Source: Catonia carolina (taxonomy: Eukaryota; Arthropoda; Insecta; Hemiptera; Achilidae). Taken from it: DNA of 64,000 nucleotides. Location of the stretch: contig JAQMRL010000006.1 of assembly GCA_035578175.1 (NCBI GenBank), positions 68,826,001-68,890,000 on the forward strand, in the 5' to 3' direction. Of this stretch, positions 11,681-22,057 are shown piece after piece (position 1 is the stretch's first letter; the number at the start of each line of letters is the position of its first letter). The notes under the pieces are model-generated. The model made no database searches and was not told the origin of the DNA. It was given only the letters and a program-made list of their open reading frames with translations. Made by a program: the position numbers and the translations under genes.

Positions 11681-11689
11681 GTACTGTAA

Positions 11690-12540
11690 TTGACTACCCA
11701 TTACAGTGTTCACAATGCTATACTTATTTATTCAGGTCGGAGTACTATCACTGGACTGTGTCTCCACTCACGTTTATTTATCATGTTATTTTTTTCCAAA
11801 TTTTGTGTTATCACAGTCATTGATTGTTTCCAACAGATTGTGAATTTCCTAAATAGAAAAAAAATATTTTTTTTAAAAAGTAATACAAATATTTCCTAAA
11901 ATTATGAAACATTAAAGAAAATTATAATTTTAATTCTTGCACTTAGACAAAAATCTTTTATGATGCGTTAATTTTGTCCAGGACTTTAATTAACATAAGA
12001 TAAAAAGCAAACTTCTGACATGTATGTACTCAAATCTATAAATTTTAAACTTTAAAATTTTACCAAACTAATCTATAAGTAAAATGAGTTATTGTGGGAT
12101 ACTAAGTTAAGTATGAACTTAGCGAAATAAGTTTAAGGATTCGATAAAGTGAATGTGTGTCTGGAAAGATAGTAAGTCATTATCATGGAAAATAGGGCAA
12201 AATTAAATTTATTGCTTCAGATAAATTTATGGTATAATAAAATGATTAATTAAGTTCCCTTAAAAGTAGAATTTTTAATTCATATATTCAGACTTTTTTA
12301 AAAATATGTAACCTATTCTAGTTTGATTGAATTTTTTTTTTAGCTTTTATTTGTTATCGGGAACTGTAAATTATTGACAACTACCCAATTTGATCACTGC
12401 TTTTGGCTGTATTATTTTGACGTGGATTAAACGTGAGTGCGTGAGTTTGAACAGGAACACCCGCAGAGTTTGTTCACGCATGGCTGTCGGCTGGTTAACA
12501 CACAAAGTCGCTTGCCCAATCGGTGGTACTTAACAAATAA
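11690..12540. other. No gene seen
   Basis: AT-rich intron DNA without recognisable exons or repeats. About 12440-12540 is less AT-rich but has no motif that I recognise. Confidence 0.4.
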
Positions 12541-12544
12541 TAGC

Positions 12545-12712
12545 TACTGAAGGAGTAAAAAAATATGTGCATTTCAGAGGACCTGGCATTCTGATAAGTA
12601 TACTCTTTCAACTCAGTAAGGAAGGCAATAGTAAAACACCTCACTCCTCGTTTTTACTTAGTAAAATCTTTGAAGGGTTAAATCAGCCTTTCGGCTGTTA
12701 ACCTAAACAACA
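12545..12712 (+). repeat. S1 SINE, 3' part
   Basis: It starts near AATATGTGCATTTCAGAGGAC and ends CAGCCTTTCGGCTGTTAACCTAAACAACAA, the S1 3' end. Confidence 0.75.
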
Positions 12713-13260
12713 ATATTAGTAAATATACAAAATGTAGTACACTTTATTTCTAACCTGTTAATATGTCATGTAATACAAATATATTTTTTAATTATTCTAA
12801 AAAAATGCTGTATTAGGCCTAGTAATAAAAAAAATGTATTTGTAAAATGCAGAAATTAATTGTAATGCAGCATTTTTTAATAATCAAATTGTTTTTTTAT
12901 ATTTGTTTGTAGTTTCATAAGTTTAAATCAGAAATTGTCACAAACGTTTTCTTTATATTTTTAACTTTTATACTGTTATTATGTTACACGTCCTTAGTAG
13001 ATTTATTCTTTTGTTACAGAAAAAAGACCGTTTATTTTTTTTATATGTAGATTTAAATACCTATGTAAGTGTAATATTTAAGTAACTAGTTAAAAAATTG
13101 TATCATAAATTTTTTGTGTGTGATATTATCTTTGCTATAGACAAATAATTATTTTAAGTGCATCTATGAATGAAGCCTTATCCTATATTTATGTATACAA
13201 ATAGGATTGTAAATTATATTGTTTCGTTAGTTATTTGTAATAATTTACTATCATGTTTGT
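12713..13260. other. No gene seen
   Basis: AT-rich DNA with homopolymer T runs. Nothing supportable. Confidence 0.4.
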
Positions 13261-13264
13261 TTTA

Positions 13265-13890
13265 TAGCAGTAAATTTTTTTTTTATTCCTAATTTGTGTA
13301 GGTTGCAATCTGTTCAATTTAGAACGATAAGCAACCCCATGACCCAATGAGATAAGGTTGATGTGTATGACGTGTAAATGAGGTGTAGTCTTGTACAGAC
13401 CCAGGCCTACAACTCCTGAGAGAGTATTGTTAATTAAACCCCAACCATCAGAGTACACCGGTAACCACTGTCTAGTATTTAAATCTGTATAAAAGTAACT
13501 ACAGTATTCAGATGAACTAAAGTCCCCTAGCCGTGGGAGTGAGAGAATGCGTATGCTCTCACTCGCACAAGCCATACGCGCCGTTCCAATAACATTGTCG
13601 TATAATTTTACTCATTGTTGTGAGCAAGCGTTTATGCATGGAGTAAACTAACAAGCAAGATAACGACTGTAGTATGTTTTCAGATTTGGATTATAACGGT
13701 AAAGACCTTTGGGCGCGTGCGTAGTTATCCCACATATCTCCCTCTCACTCGCTCGGCTGTGGAACATTAATTCATCTGATATCTGTACCTCTACTAGGAT
13801 TTAAATCGGGAACCTTCGTCTCCGAAAATCAGCTGTTAAACAGCTGATTTTGGCGACGACTTTACCTCTAGATCAACCCGGTGGGTTATA
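13265..13890 (-). repeat. tRNA-derived SINE T3, split by a MITE
   Basis: On the minus strand the head reads CACCGGGTTGATCTAGAGGT (A-box-like TAGAGGTAAAGTC) followed by a B-box-like GGTTCCCGATTTAAATCC. The body then carries CGGTGTACTCTGATGGTTGG and ends at TTGCAACC. A 272-bp MITE at 13508-13779 interrupts it. It faces a second copy at 13929-14242. Confidence 0.75.
13508..13779. mobile_element. 272-bp MITE-like element inside SINE T3
   Basis: The termini are TCAGATGAACTAAAGT and its imperfect inverse ACATTAATTCATCTGA. Similarity continues about 40 bp inward (GAGTGAGAG on both sides). TAT flanks both ends, a possible 3-bp target duplication. It codes for nothing. Confidence 0.65.
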
Positions 13891-13928
13891 GCAGTAAATA
13901 ACATGAATTTTTTTTCCATCAATTATGA

Positions 13929-14242
13929 AGTGTTACCCACCGGGTTGGTCTAGAGGTAAAGTCGTCGCCGTGAGTCAGCTGTTTAACAGCTGATTTTCGG
14001 AGACGGAGGTTCCTGGTTCAAATCCTAGTAAAGGTAGTTACTTTTATACGGATTTGAATAATAGACAGTGGTTACCGGTGTACTTTGATGGTTAGGGTTT
14101 AATTAACCATACTCTCTCAGGAATGGTCGGCCTGAGTCTGTACAAGACCACACCTCATTTACACGTCATACATATCATCCTCATCTCATTGGGTCATGGG
14201 GTTGCTTATTGTTTCAATTGAACAGATTGCAACGTACACATA
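13929..14242 (+). repeat. tRNA-derived SINE T3, uninterrupted copy
   Basis: Head CACCGGGTTGGTCTAGAGGT, B box GGTTCAAATCC, body with GTGGTTACCGGTGTACTTTG, and an end around TTGAACAGATTGCAACG. With the copy at 13265-13890 it forms a large inverted repeat with a spacer of about 40 bp. Confidence 0.8.
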
Positions 14243-14249
14243 TTAAGGA

Positions 14250-14560
14250 GGAATTATGAAGTGTTAATAATTTGCCTTTTGTCACACTCGGTTTACTTTT
14301 TCAATTATTTGTTTTTTATTGATACATAAAACGGTAGGATAAGGGTCATGAAGATTTATTATATTTTAAAGGCTGTAAATTTGTTCTTAATATTTCCAAA
14401 GATTTTGTTCTTCTGGTGGAAATAAATAACAGAGAAGTTTTTTGATTGTAAAAGTCCATATTTCCGTTTTAGTTAAAATTAAGTCTTAAGATTTTAAAAT
14501 ATTTTGTGATCAATTTAGTTTGTAACTAGACTAATTCTTTTGCTGTAATTTACTAACTAT
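14250..14560. other. No gene seen
   Basis: AT-rich start of intron 1 of the CD36-like gene; nothing recognised. Confidence 0.4.
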
Positions 14561-14636
14561 ATTAATCGATGTAAGTAATTAATATGTAATAAATAAATTT
14601 GTAAATTTTTAAAAAATATTTATTTAAAATTCTTAC

Positions 14637-14771
14637 CTTGCCTAAGACAATATCTAAAGCGTACGGAAAAACTATCCATCCTGCTCCTACTCCTATTAAA
14701 ACTGCATATAAACCAAATTTCCCAAATTTTCCCGGTGAAGTTTCTTCAATTATTTTCTTCAATTTATCCAT
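14637..14771 (-). CDS. CD36/SNMP-like receptor, coding exon 1
   Basis: 45 codons from ATG at 14771-14769 to a strong donor GGCAAG/GTAAGA at 14637-14636, ending in phase 0. The start reads MDKLKKIIEETSPGKFGKFG, then a hydrophobic segment of about 20 residues (21-40, with GVGAGWIVFPYAL). The G-W-I-V-F-P word matches the GWxxFP that closes the first membrane helix in SNMPs and scavenger receptors. The short Lys-rich N-terminus is cytosolic in this family. It is the only ATG in frame before the helix. The upstream 5' UTR and promoter are not clear. Confidence 0.9.
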
Positions 14772-14779
14772 AATAATAC

Positions 14780-15189
14780 AATTATGACATTAATTTTTAT
14801 TATTTATTTATTAAAATTAATTAAATTTGTTAAAAAATATTCTCGATTTTATTTAAAAAATAATTTCAATTTTATAGTAAAAATAAAATCTATTAGTAAA
14901 ATAAAAATACAAAAATCATTACGATTAATTTTTTTAAATATTTTTAACTTGAATGTTTAAGTGATTGTAAAGAATGAACAAAAGATGAGAAAACATTGAT
15001 ATTACATTACAATTAATAAAAACAGTTACAATATGAAATACAACATTCAAAAATGTTAAATTCTGAATAATAAAATAATTATTACAAACACAATTTTGAT
15101 GTTTAAACATGAAACGCATTAAAAAGAATTCAATTTTTTTCAAATATTGAACTTGGGTTATAAAACTAAGATGGTGAGTCTTCTTATAA
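14780..15189. other. Region upstream of the CD36-like start codon
   Basis: AT-rich. It should hold the 5' UTR or promoter of the gene, or an intron in the 5' UTR. No convincing TATA plus initiator pair stands out among the many AT words. Confidence 0.35.
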
Positions 15190-15272
15190 TTTCCAAAACC
15201 TAGTCGGGAATCGAACCCTGCCTATCGCGTTGTAGGCTAGCGCGCTACTACCACTTCGCTACAAAGGCAGCA
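15190..15272 (-). repeat. tRNA-like SINE head T2
   Basis: On the minus strand it reads CTGCCTTTGTAGCGAAGTGG as an A-box region and GGTTCGATTCCCGAC as a B box, 3' of which is a short body. Similar heads lie at 53150-53245 and 54840-54945. Acceptor-stem pairing fails, so I do not call a tRNA gene. Confidence 0.65.
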
Positions 15273-15744
15273 AGATTATTTAAAAAAATTAAACTGACAA
15301 TTTCGAAATTTAACACATTTTAGACCGATTTATAAACTAAACGAAACACAAATGTATAACAAAATCAGACAGATTTTCTTCTTGTAATAATATAAAATGA
15401 ATCCCCACTACAATTGATGGTTAAGATTTTTAAATAATGCCATGTTTTCCTTGCAAACCAACAAATTAATTATCATTATAACCTTGTCTAATGATTGGAG
15501 CCCTTGATTGAATATTTTAACCCAATTCCTTTTTATAATTTACAGGCATACAATCTGTTTTATTGACTCCCTGTTTATTTTAAGTACAAACTAAATCTTT
15601 AATTAAGTTTACTTTCCGGAAAAATCTACATTGATATAACGTTATGAAATTTTTGAAACCATGATATTTCTTTGAATAAATTAGTTCCAAAGGTTTAACA
15701 TAAAATTTTGTTTAGTATCTTTAGCCCCATATGAAATGTGTTGT

Positions 15745-15945
15745 TTAGGTCATTAGCTGAAAGGCTGGTTTTAATCTCTAAAGGTTTTACTACGTAAAAA
15801 AAGAAGTGAGGTTGTTTACTATTGCTTTACTCTCTGGGTGGAAAAGTATGCTTATCAGCATACCAGGCCCTATGAAAAGTGTCTACTTTCCATTTTGCAA
15901 ATGACACCTTCACTTCATTCACCACAGTATCTGGTCGTTTAAGGG
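15745..15945 (-). repeat. S1 SINE, 3' half
   Basis: Starts at its tail side with GTTTAGGTCATTAGCTGAAAGG and runs to CACCACAGTATCTGG, where it joins the hAT-related repeat. Confidence 0.75.
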
Positions 15946-16359
15946 GACTGTACTTTGTATCCCGCCAATGATAAATTCTCTCTTTTTAGGTACATTGTTC
16001 ATAGAATTGGTAAAAGATAGCGAAATAAAACTTTACACGTTTATAGTTTTCGTTTGTGTCTAACTACTGATATGTTTTCAACTTGATATTTTGGACCATA
16101 ACATTTTTAAAAAAGTAACGAATAACAAAAAATGTTTACAGATCTTTTTGTACGTTTTTTGCGTATTACTAATTTTTGAGCCCCCTAAGGAAGTATTAAA
16201 AATGTCGGTATAAGTGGATATACAAGATATTTAACTGGTAAAAATTTCAGTCTGGTAGGTTTATTGGTTTCTGAGAAAAATGTACCTAAGTGTTACAAAT
16301 CTAAATTTACAGGAAAACGAAAAAAGCAAGATGACACACAAATCAAAAACAAAATAATT

Positions 16360-16547
16360 ATGCCGGCCGCATTGGCGCAGTTGGTAACGTGCTCGCCTCT
16401 CATCATGCGGTCCTGGGTTCGAATCCCACTCAGGCACGGCATATTTTCATACGTTACAAAAAAATCATTTCATCCTCCATTGTACAATAGTTACACCCCA
16501 ACGTCGTCGCTAATGACCGTTGTAGTTGATGCGACGTTAAATACAAA
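16360..16547 (+). repeat. tRNA-derived SINE T1, best-preserved copy
   Basis: Head GGCCGCATTGGCGCAGTTGG contains the A box TGGCGCAGTTGG, and GGTTCGAATCC is the B box at about 16418. The tail body ends GCGACGTTAAATACAAAAAC. The head could be mistaken for a tRNA gene, but it recurs as a repeat with a common body. Confidence 0.85.
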
Positions 16548-16551
16548 AACA

Positions 16552-17483
16552 TCTGGTGTGAAACACTCACACAACTTTCTCTTGCCAATGCAAATAATTA
16601 ACAATAAACCTAACATTAGTAATAAAATATTAGAAATAAACAAAAAACTAACCTCAAGAAACATTAGTGAAATACGCAAAATTAAAATCGACCTCAGTTT
16701 GGCTTAAAAATACGGAAAATCGCTCCTACACGCTAAACTAGGCACTGTACAAAAAAAGCTATAAATAAAAGTTGTAGATCTTTTAATTTCCTATAAATTT
16801 TATTATATACACTTTTGTCGTAAAATGCATTCTAAGGCCGAAATCTTTAAAAAATAGATTTTTCACACGTTTTCGTGAGAAAAAAACAGAAAATTGCTAA
16901 TTACCGCTAAACTAAGCGTTATACAAAAAAGATGTTTGAAATAAAAGTTGTAGAATTTTACATTCTCTACAACTTTTATTATATAACATTTTGCGCTAAA
17001 ATGCATATTAAAGCCGCAATCTGAAAAAAGAGGCTGTTTTTACGTAAAAACAGCCTCGCGCAGAATTTCAGCAAACATGGCGCCTACCCTACCTTGTAGA
17101 GAATAAAAAATTGAGTAAATGAGGCGATTTTGAAAAAAATCGTAGGACCAGTTTTTGAGAAAATTGCAAAAAAGTGAAAAATTACACGAATAAACTACTA
17201 CTTCCGGTTGACCGATTTTGATGAAAATGTTCGTGTCGGGTCCGGTAGTGGTATGTAACTTAAGTTTCAAGTTTCAAGTTCGTACAATGTTCCGTTCTTG
17301 AGATATTCTGTTCACACACAGACACACACACACACACAGACACACACAGACCAATCGCTAAAAACATGTTTTTTGGGTTCAGGGGGTCTGAAAACGTATA
17401 GATCCGGTGAAAACTCGATTTCGAAAAATCGACATGAAAACAATACTTTCCTTCCTATATATTCATATAGGCAAGAGAAAGTA
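16552..17483 (-). mobile_element. H1 repeat, copy 3 (full length)
   Basis: Complete, from TCTGGTGTGAAACACTCACAC on the left to TATATTCATATAGGCAAG and AGAAAGTA on the right. The CA-type microsatellite is short here (about 17313-17350, with GA interruptions). Confidence 0.85.
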
Positions 17484-17789
17484 AAAATATATACACAAAC
17501 AAGTAAATTTTCCAATAGAAAGCTGAGCCAACAGCTGAGAATATTAAAAACAGAGATGCAGATATTTTAAAAAAACTAAAATTTCCTTTGCACTAAAACG
17601 AGCAGAATAAAATTATGAAAAATATTTGTTTTGGTAACATGATAATTTTTTTGGGTAAACTTGATAAAAAATTATTTTTTTGACATGATATAATTTGTTT
17701 CTGGTAGATCTAGGCCTAAACCATTGAAAAACATAAAATAACAAAAAACAAAATTTTTTAGTAAAACCATCGTGCAATCTCCCCTTAAT

Positions 17790-18000
17790 GAAATTCATTA
17801 CTCTCACAGGAGATAACTCTAGTGTCTTTTACTCTTTAACCTCTTATTTTGTTACATGGTTCAGCTATATAATTGGCTGACCAATTGATAAGAAACAGGA
17901 GTATGTTTTTTAACCCTGGAAATAGTAAATCAAATGCAAATAATTTAATAACTTTACCTGCTAGTTATGGGAAAGTTTCATAATTTTAAATTATCATTGC
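17790..18000 (-). repeat. S1 SINE, 5' half
   Basis: It runs from AATGAAATTCATTACTCTCA to GCTAGTTATGGG, the reverse of the S1 5' end. It is more diverged than its neighbour at 18085-18490. Confidence 0.7.
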
Positions 18001-18084
18001 ATTGTTCATTTATCAGTTGTGAGTCAGTTCTCTAAAGGAGACAGTAATGGGGTACTACAACTGGAATGGACAGACCTACTTCTT

Positions 18085-18490
18085 TTCCTCTGTACGAAAT
18101 ATTTTGTTTACGTCATCAGCTTAAAGGCTGGTTTGAACCTCTAGAGGCTTTACTAAGTAAAACAGGAAGTGAGGTTGTTTTCGATTGCCTTACTCACTGT
18201 GTGGAAAAGAATGCTTATCAACATGCCGGGCCATTAAAAAAGTATCTACTTTCCACCCTGCAAATGACACCTTCACTTCATTCATCAGAGGGTCTGGCTG
18301 TATAATGAAATTCATTACTCTCAGAAAAGATAACTGTGGCTAAAATACTTTTTACACCTTTACCTCTACTGTTCTTAAATTTTCAGTTATACTATAATTG
18401 GCTGATCATGTGATAAGAAACATAACTATTATTATAGCCGTGGAACTAGAAAATTGAGTGCAAATAATTTAACACTCCACCTCTCTGTTG
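18085..18490 (-). repeat. S1 SINE, near full length
   Basis: It starts at the tail side with TTTACGTCATCAGCTTAAAGG and ends CTCTCTGTTGTG. An 80-codon frame on the plus strand is accidental. Confidence 0.8.
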
Positions 18491-18494
18491 TGAG

Positions 18495-18885
18495 CAAATA
18501 TGAAATATAAGGACTGTTAAATTAAGTACACATTGGAGGATCAAAAAACCGTATAAAGATAACTGTTTTGCTTTTGCAGATGACTTAGCAATCGATTTTA
18601 GGAACATTGAAACAGCAATAGAACAAATCAACATGTTAAAAGAACAAAAACAGAACTACAGATTTCCTTTGAGAAAATTAATTATATATTAACATCAGAA
18701 CAGCCCCCCGTAATCGGGAGACACAATACGTAAAACCTGGGAAAGTTGAAAACTCTAACTCGGGTTATTAATGCAACCAAAGACCAGTGAAAACTAAGTG
18801 AACAACAGACGGGGAAAGATGACCGGTGCATTCCGAGGAGCTCACAACTTGTATAAGAAGGAAGCACCCTCAAGGCTAGCCAAGA
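18495..18885 (+). mobile_element. LINE fragment with RT motif FADD
   Basis: One frame reads NCFAFADDLAIDFRNIETAI (about 18562-18620), the catalytic FADD box of a LINE reverse transcriptase. This is followed by ISFEKTNYILTSEQ with a frameshift. The sequence is too broken to encode protein. Confidence 0.75.
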
Positions 18886-18889
18886 TTAG

Positions 18890-19085
18890 ACATTTTTATT
18901 TAATTTATTTATTTTATTAGGTTAAATACATTCCGATTTATTACTGAACTAAATTAACCTGTACAAGTATACAATATTTTAAACGAAATATATTTACGCA
19001 AAAACTCTTTTCCACAAAGAGTTCTGTCCGGGCGTAGGAGTATACAGAACAAAAATATTTGAACACTAAATACATATAACTACTA
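18890..19085 (-). mobile_element. LINE 3' UTR fragment
   Basis: It carries TTTACGCAAAAACTC, CACAAAGAGTTCTGTCC and a TTTATTTAATTTATTTATT tail. The inverse appears at 53990-54170 (GGACAGAACTCTTCGTGAAG and an AATA tail). These are two copies of the same LINE 3' end. Confidence 0.6.
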
Positions 19086-19240
19086 TAAAAATTACTAAGT
19101 TAAATTACTACATTTAAATAGGTCACACGGATTACGTTAAATATATTTTTTTAAACAGCAGAAAATAAATGATTAATTTAATTACATTTACATAAAATAT
19201 TAATAATAATATATTTTAATTTTAAGAACAATAGAAATTA
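19086..19240. other. AT-rich spacer
   Basis: Unassigned AT-rich DNA between a LINE tail and an H1 copy. Confidence 0.4.
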
Positions 19241-19246
19241 AAAAAA

Positions 19247-20030
19247 TCTGGTGTGAAACACTCACACAACTTTCTCTTGCCAATGCAAATAATTAACAAT
19301 AAACCTAACATTAGTATTAAAACATTAGAAATGAACAAAAACTAACCTCAAAAACATAACCTTATTTTAATCATGAGTGAATGACGCAAAATGACAATCG
19401 AACTCAGTTTGGCTTAAAAATACGGAAAATCACGCTTTCACGCTAAACTAGGCTCTGTAGAGAAAAATGCTCTAAACAAAAATTGTAGATCTTTTAATTT
19501 TCTATAAATTTAATTATTTACACTTTTGTCGTAAAATGCATACTAAGACCGAAATGTTAAAAAAATCGATTTTTCTCACGTTTTCGTGAGAAAAAAAACA
19601 GAAAATCGCAAATTACCGCTAAACTAAGCGTTATACAAAAAAATGTTTGAATAAGAAGTTGTAGGTTTTTAAATTTTCTACAACTTTTATTATATAAGTG
19701 TTTGCGCTAAAATGCATATTAAAGCCGTAATCTTAAAAAAACAACGTTTTTACGTGATAACAGCCTCACCGAGAATTTCAGCAAACATGGCGCCTACCCT
19801 ATCTTGTAGAAAATAAAAAATTGAGTAAAATAGGCGATTTTAAAAAAAATCGTAGGACCAGTTTTTGAGAAAATCGCAAAAAACTGAAAAATTATTCGAA
19901 TAAACTACTACTTCCGGTTGACCAATTTTAAAGAAAATGTTCGTGTCGCGTCCGGTAGTGGTAAGTAACTTAAGTTTCAAGTTTCAAGTTCGTACGATGT
20001 TCCGTTCTTGAGATATTCTGTTCACACACA

Positions 20031-20081
<51 letters not shown>

Positions 20082-20228
20082 ATGGACACACAGACCAATC
20101 GCTAAAAACATGTTTTTTGGATTCAGGGGGTCTGAAAACGTATAGATCCGGTGAAAACTCGATTTCGAAAAATCGACATGAAAACAATACTTTCCTTCCT
20201 ATATATTCATATAGGCAAGAGGAAGTAA
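19247..20228 (-). mobile_element. H1 repeat, copy 4 (full length)
   Basis: Near identical to copy 2 over most of its length. Its microsatellite is expanded (about 20024-20092, mostly pure CA). The terminal GGCAAGAGGAAGTA has one change from the family. Confidence 0.85.
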
Positions 20229-20408
20229 AAAGAACTTTAAGATTATATTTGTTTGTACATTGTAATTTAGAGAAAATTTAAAAAAAAATTATGTTATAAC
20301 CATAACTACTTTACAATATAAATTAGAATGTATATAATATTATCATAATGAGATAAATAAATTAATATTTATTTGTCAGCGACAGAAAAAGGAATAATAT
20401 CGTGAAGT
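20229..20408. other. AT-rich spacer
   Basis: Nothing recognised. Confidence 0.4.
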
Positions 20409-20419
20409 ATACAAATAAT

Positions 20420-20817
20420 CTGCCCATAATAGACAGGTGGAGTGTCAAATTATTTACATTCGATCTGTTTCTTGCAGGGCTAAAATAAATAGTTCTGTTT
20501 CTTATCACATGGTCAGCCAATTAAATGACTGAATCATTTAAGAACAGAAGAGGTAGAGGTGTAAAAGACACTAATCAGAGTTATCTTATCTGTAAGTAAT
20601 GAATTTCATTATACAGCCAGACCCTGTGGTGAATGAAGTGAAGGTATCATTTGCAGAGTGGAAAATATGTGCTTTTCAGAGGGCTCGGCATGCTGATAAG
20701 TGTACTTTTCCACTCAGTGAGGAAAGCAAATGTAAACCACCTTACTCCTCGATTTACTTAGTAAAACCTCTACAGGTTTAAACCAGCCTTTTGGCTGATG
20801 ACCTAAACAACAACAAC
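20420..20817 (+). repeat. S1 SINE, complete with target duplication
   Basis: This is the reference copy: 398 bp, starting CTGCCCATAATAGACAGG and ending GATGACCTAAACAACAACAAC. The perfect 11-bp duplication ATACAAATAAT lies at 20409-20419 and 20818-20828. The CAA-type tail and duplication show LINE-machinery retroposition. A 60-codon frame (20599-20781) starting MNFIIQPDPVVNEVKV recurs in other copies. Confidence 0.95.
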
Positions 20818-20968
20818 ATACAAATAATAGACGTACATATTTTAAATCTATTTAACATTTTTGTTTAGTACAATCTAAGTATTCTTCAAAAAACTTGTAC
20901 ATTAAATTATTACTTAAATTTTACTAAAATTGTACATTTTCAGTTTGTCATTTACACTATTCATAGTT

Positions 20969-21362
20969 ACCTATAACAGGCAGGTGGAGTGTTAAATTAA
21001 TTGCACTCGATCTGTTGGTTCCAAGGTTACAAAAAATAGTTCTGTTTCTTATCATATAGTCAGCCAATTATATAACTAAACTATTTAAAAACAGAAGAGG
21101 TAGATGTGTAAAAGACACTAGTCACAGTTATTCCCTCTGAGAGTAATGAATTTCACTACGCATCCAGACTCTGTGGTGAATGAAATGAAGGTATTATTTG
21201 AAGGGTGAAAAGTGGGTGCTTTTAGCAGGGTCTGGCATGTGATAGGCATACTCTTTCAACTCAGTGAGAAAGGGAATAGTAAGCGCCTCACTCCTGGTTT
21301 TTACTAGGTAAAACCTCTAGAGGTTCAAACCAGCCTTTCGGCTGTTGACCTAAACAACAAAA
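20969..21362 (+). repeat. S1 SINE, full length, older
   Basis: It starts CCTATAACAGGCAGGTGGAG and ends GCTGTTGACCTAAACAACAA. It is more diverged than the 20420 copy; no clear target duplication. Confidence 0.85.
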
Positions 21363-22053
21363 GTTGCACAAGTATAAATTCTGCACAGATTACATTTAAA
21401 GAGCATTATTTTTAAGATAATTTAAAAACTGATCAAATGAAAAAACATATTTTGCAAAAAAACCTTTTACTTTTCAATCAGTTTTTTAAATTAAAAAGTC
21501 TTATTTTAGATGGTAATATGTTAAAAAGCCGAACGGAAATCCTGTGTGTGTGTGTGTGCAAATTAAATCCTTTCAATGACCATGGAGGCTGGTTTATGAG
21601 AAGCAGAGAAATGTTCTGTTATAGCTTATCGACTAAGAGAAAGTAGTCTCAAATTACACACTAAACACCGATTTAAAAACACCATTCATTTGCGACATCG
21701 TCAAAAATAGTTATATTAAAAATTCTACTCAAAACTACCAATCCATAATAATCTACTTATCAGTAATATGGCAAATCCGCCAGGCTTCATTAGAAGATTA
21801 AAAAGAAGATGGAGCAAATATCTTTAATTATTTCTGCAAGTTTATGTCGATAAAGATAAAATAATGTAAAATATTAGATGTAATTTTTGTTTTGTTTTAA
21901 ATATGTTTTATTACTTATTGGTAATAACTTTTCTGTGACAATATGAACTTTTTTGTTTTTCTTTTCATAGTTTTTTATATTTTACGTTCATTGTTATTCC
22001 AATTGCTGAATGTTGAATTTTATATCATGTCTGCCCTTGTTATTTATTATTTA
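21363..22053. other. No gene seen
   Basis: AT-rich with a short TG run at 21543-21558. A 69-codon frame at 21437 has no recognisable features. Confidence 0.4.
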
Positions 22054-22057
22054 ATAT

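Larger units (their letters stand above)
4473..14771 (-). other. CD36-family (probably SNMP-type) receptor gene, 5' part
   Basis: Three coding exons join in frame to give the first 148 or so residues of a protein whose family is usually about 500. Family knowledge: CD36, SNMP and class B scavenger receptors have two membrane segments flanking a large glycosylated loop that binds lipids or, in SNMPs, serves pheromone detection. The sequence shows a first membrane segment, the NVT sequon and the GPY box. The EEDDT-like and LTGxE motifs favour an SNMP over emp- or croquemort-type receptors, but this is not decisive. Intron 1 is about 8.8 kb and intron 2 about 1.06 kb, both filled with S1, LINE, Helitron and long-TIR elements. 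The C-terminal two-thirds and second membrane segment are not visible. No frameshift or stop is seen in the exons, so the gene looks functional. Confidence 0.85.
15948..17790 (-). mobile_element. Second copy of the hAT element interior, split by two repeats
   Basis: 15948-16360 and 17485-17790 match, in reverse order and strand, the region about 59935-60715 inside the hAT element. Shared words include GGTACATTGTTCATAGAATTGG (there TTTTTC in place of TGTTC), AATATTAAAAACAG and GGTAGATCTAGG. The match resumes across the inserted T1 SINE (16360-16547) and H1 (16552-17483). The hAT termini are not visible in this copy. Confidence 0.75.

Noticed and set aside
16360..16435. Possible tRNA gene (GGCCGCATTGGCGCAGTTGG with GGTTCGAATCC)
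   Set aside because: No closing acceptor stem, and the same head plus body is repeated at 4281 and 54640, so it is a SINE.
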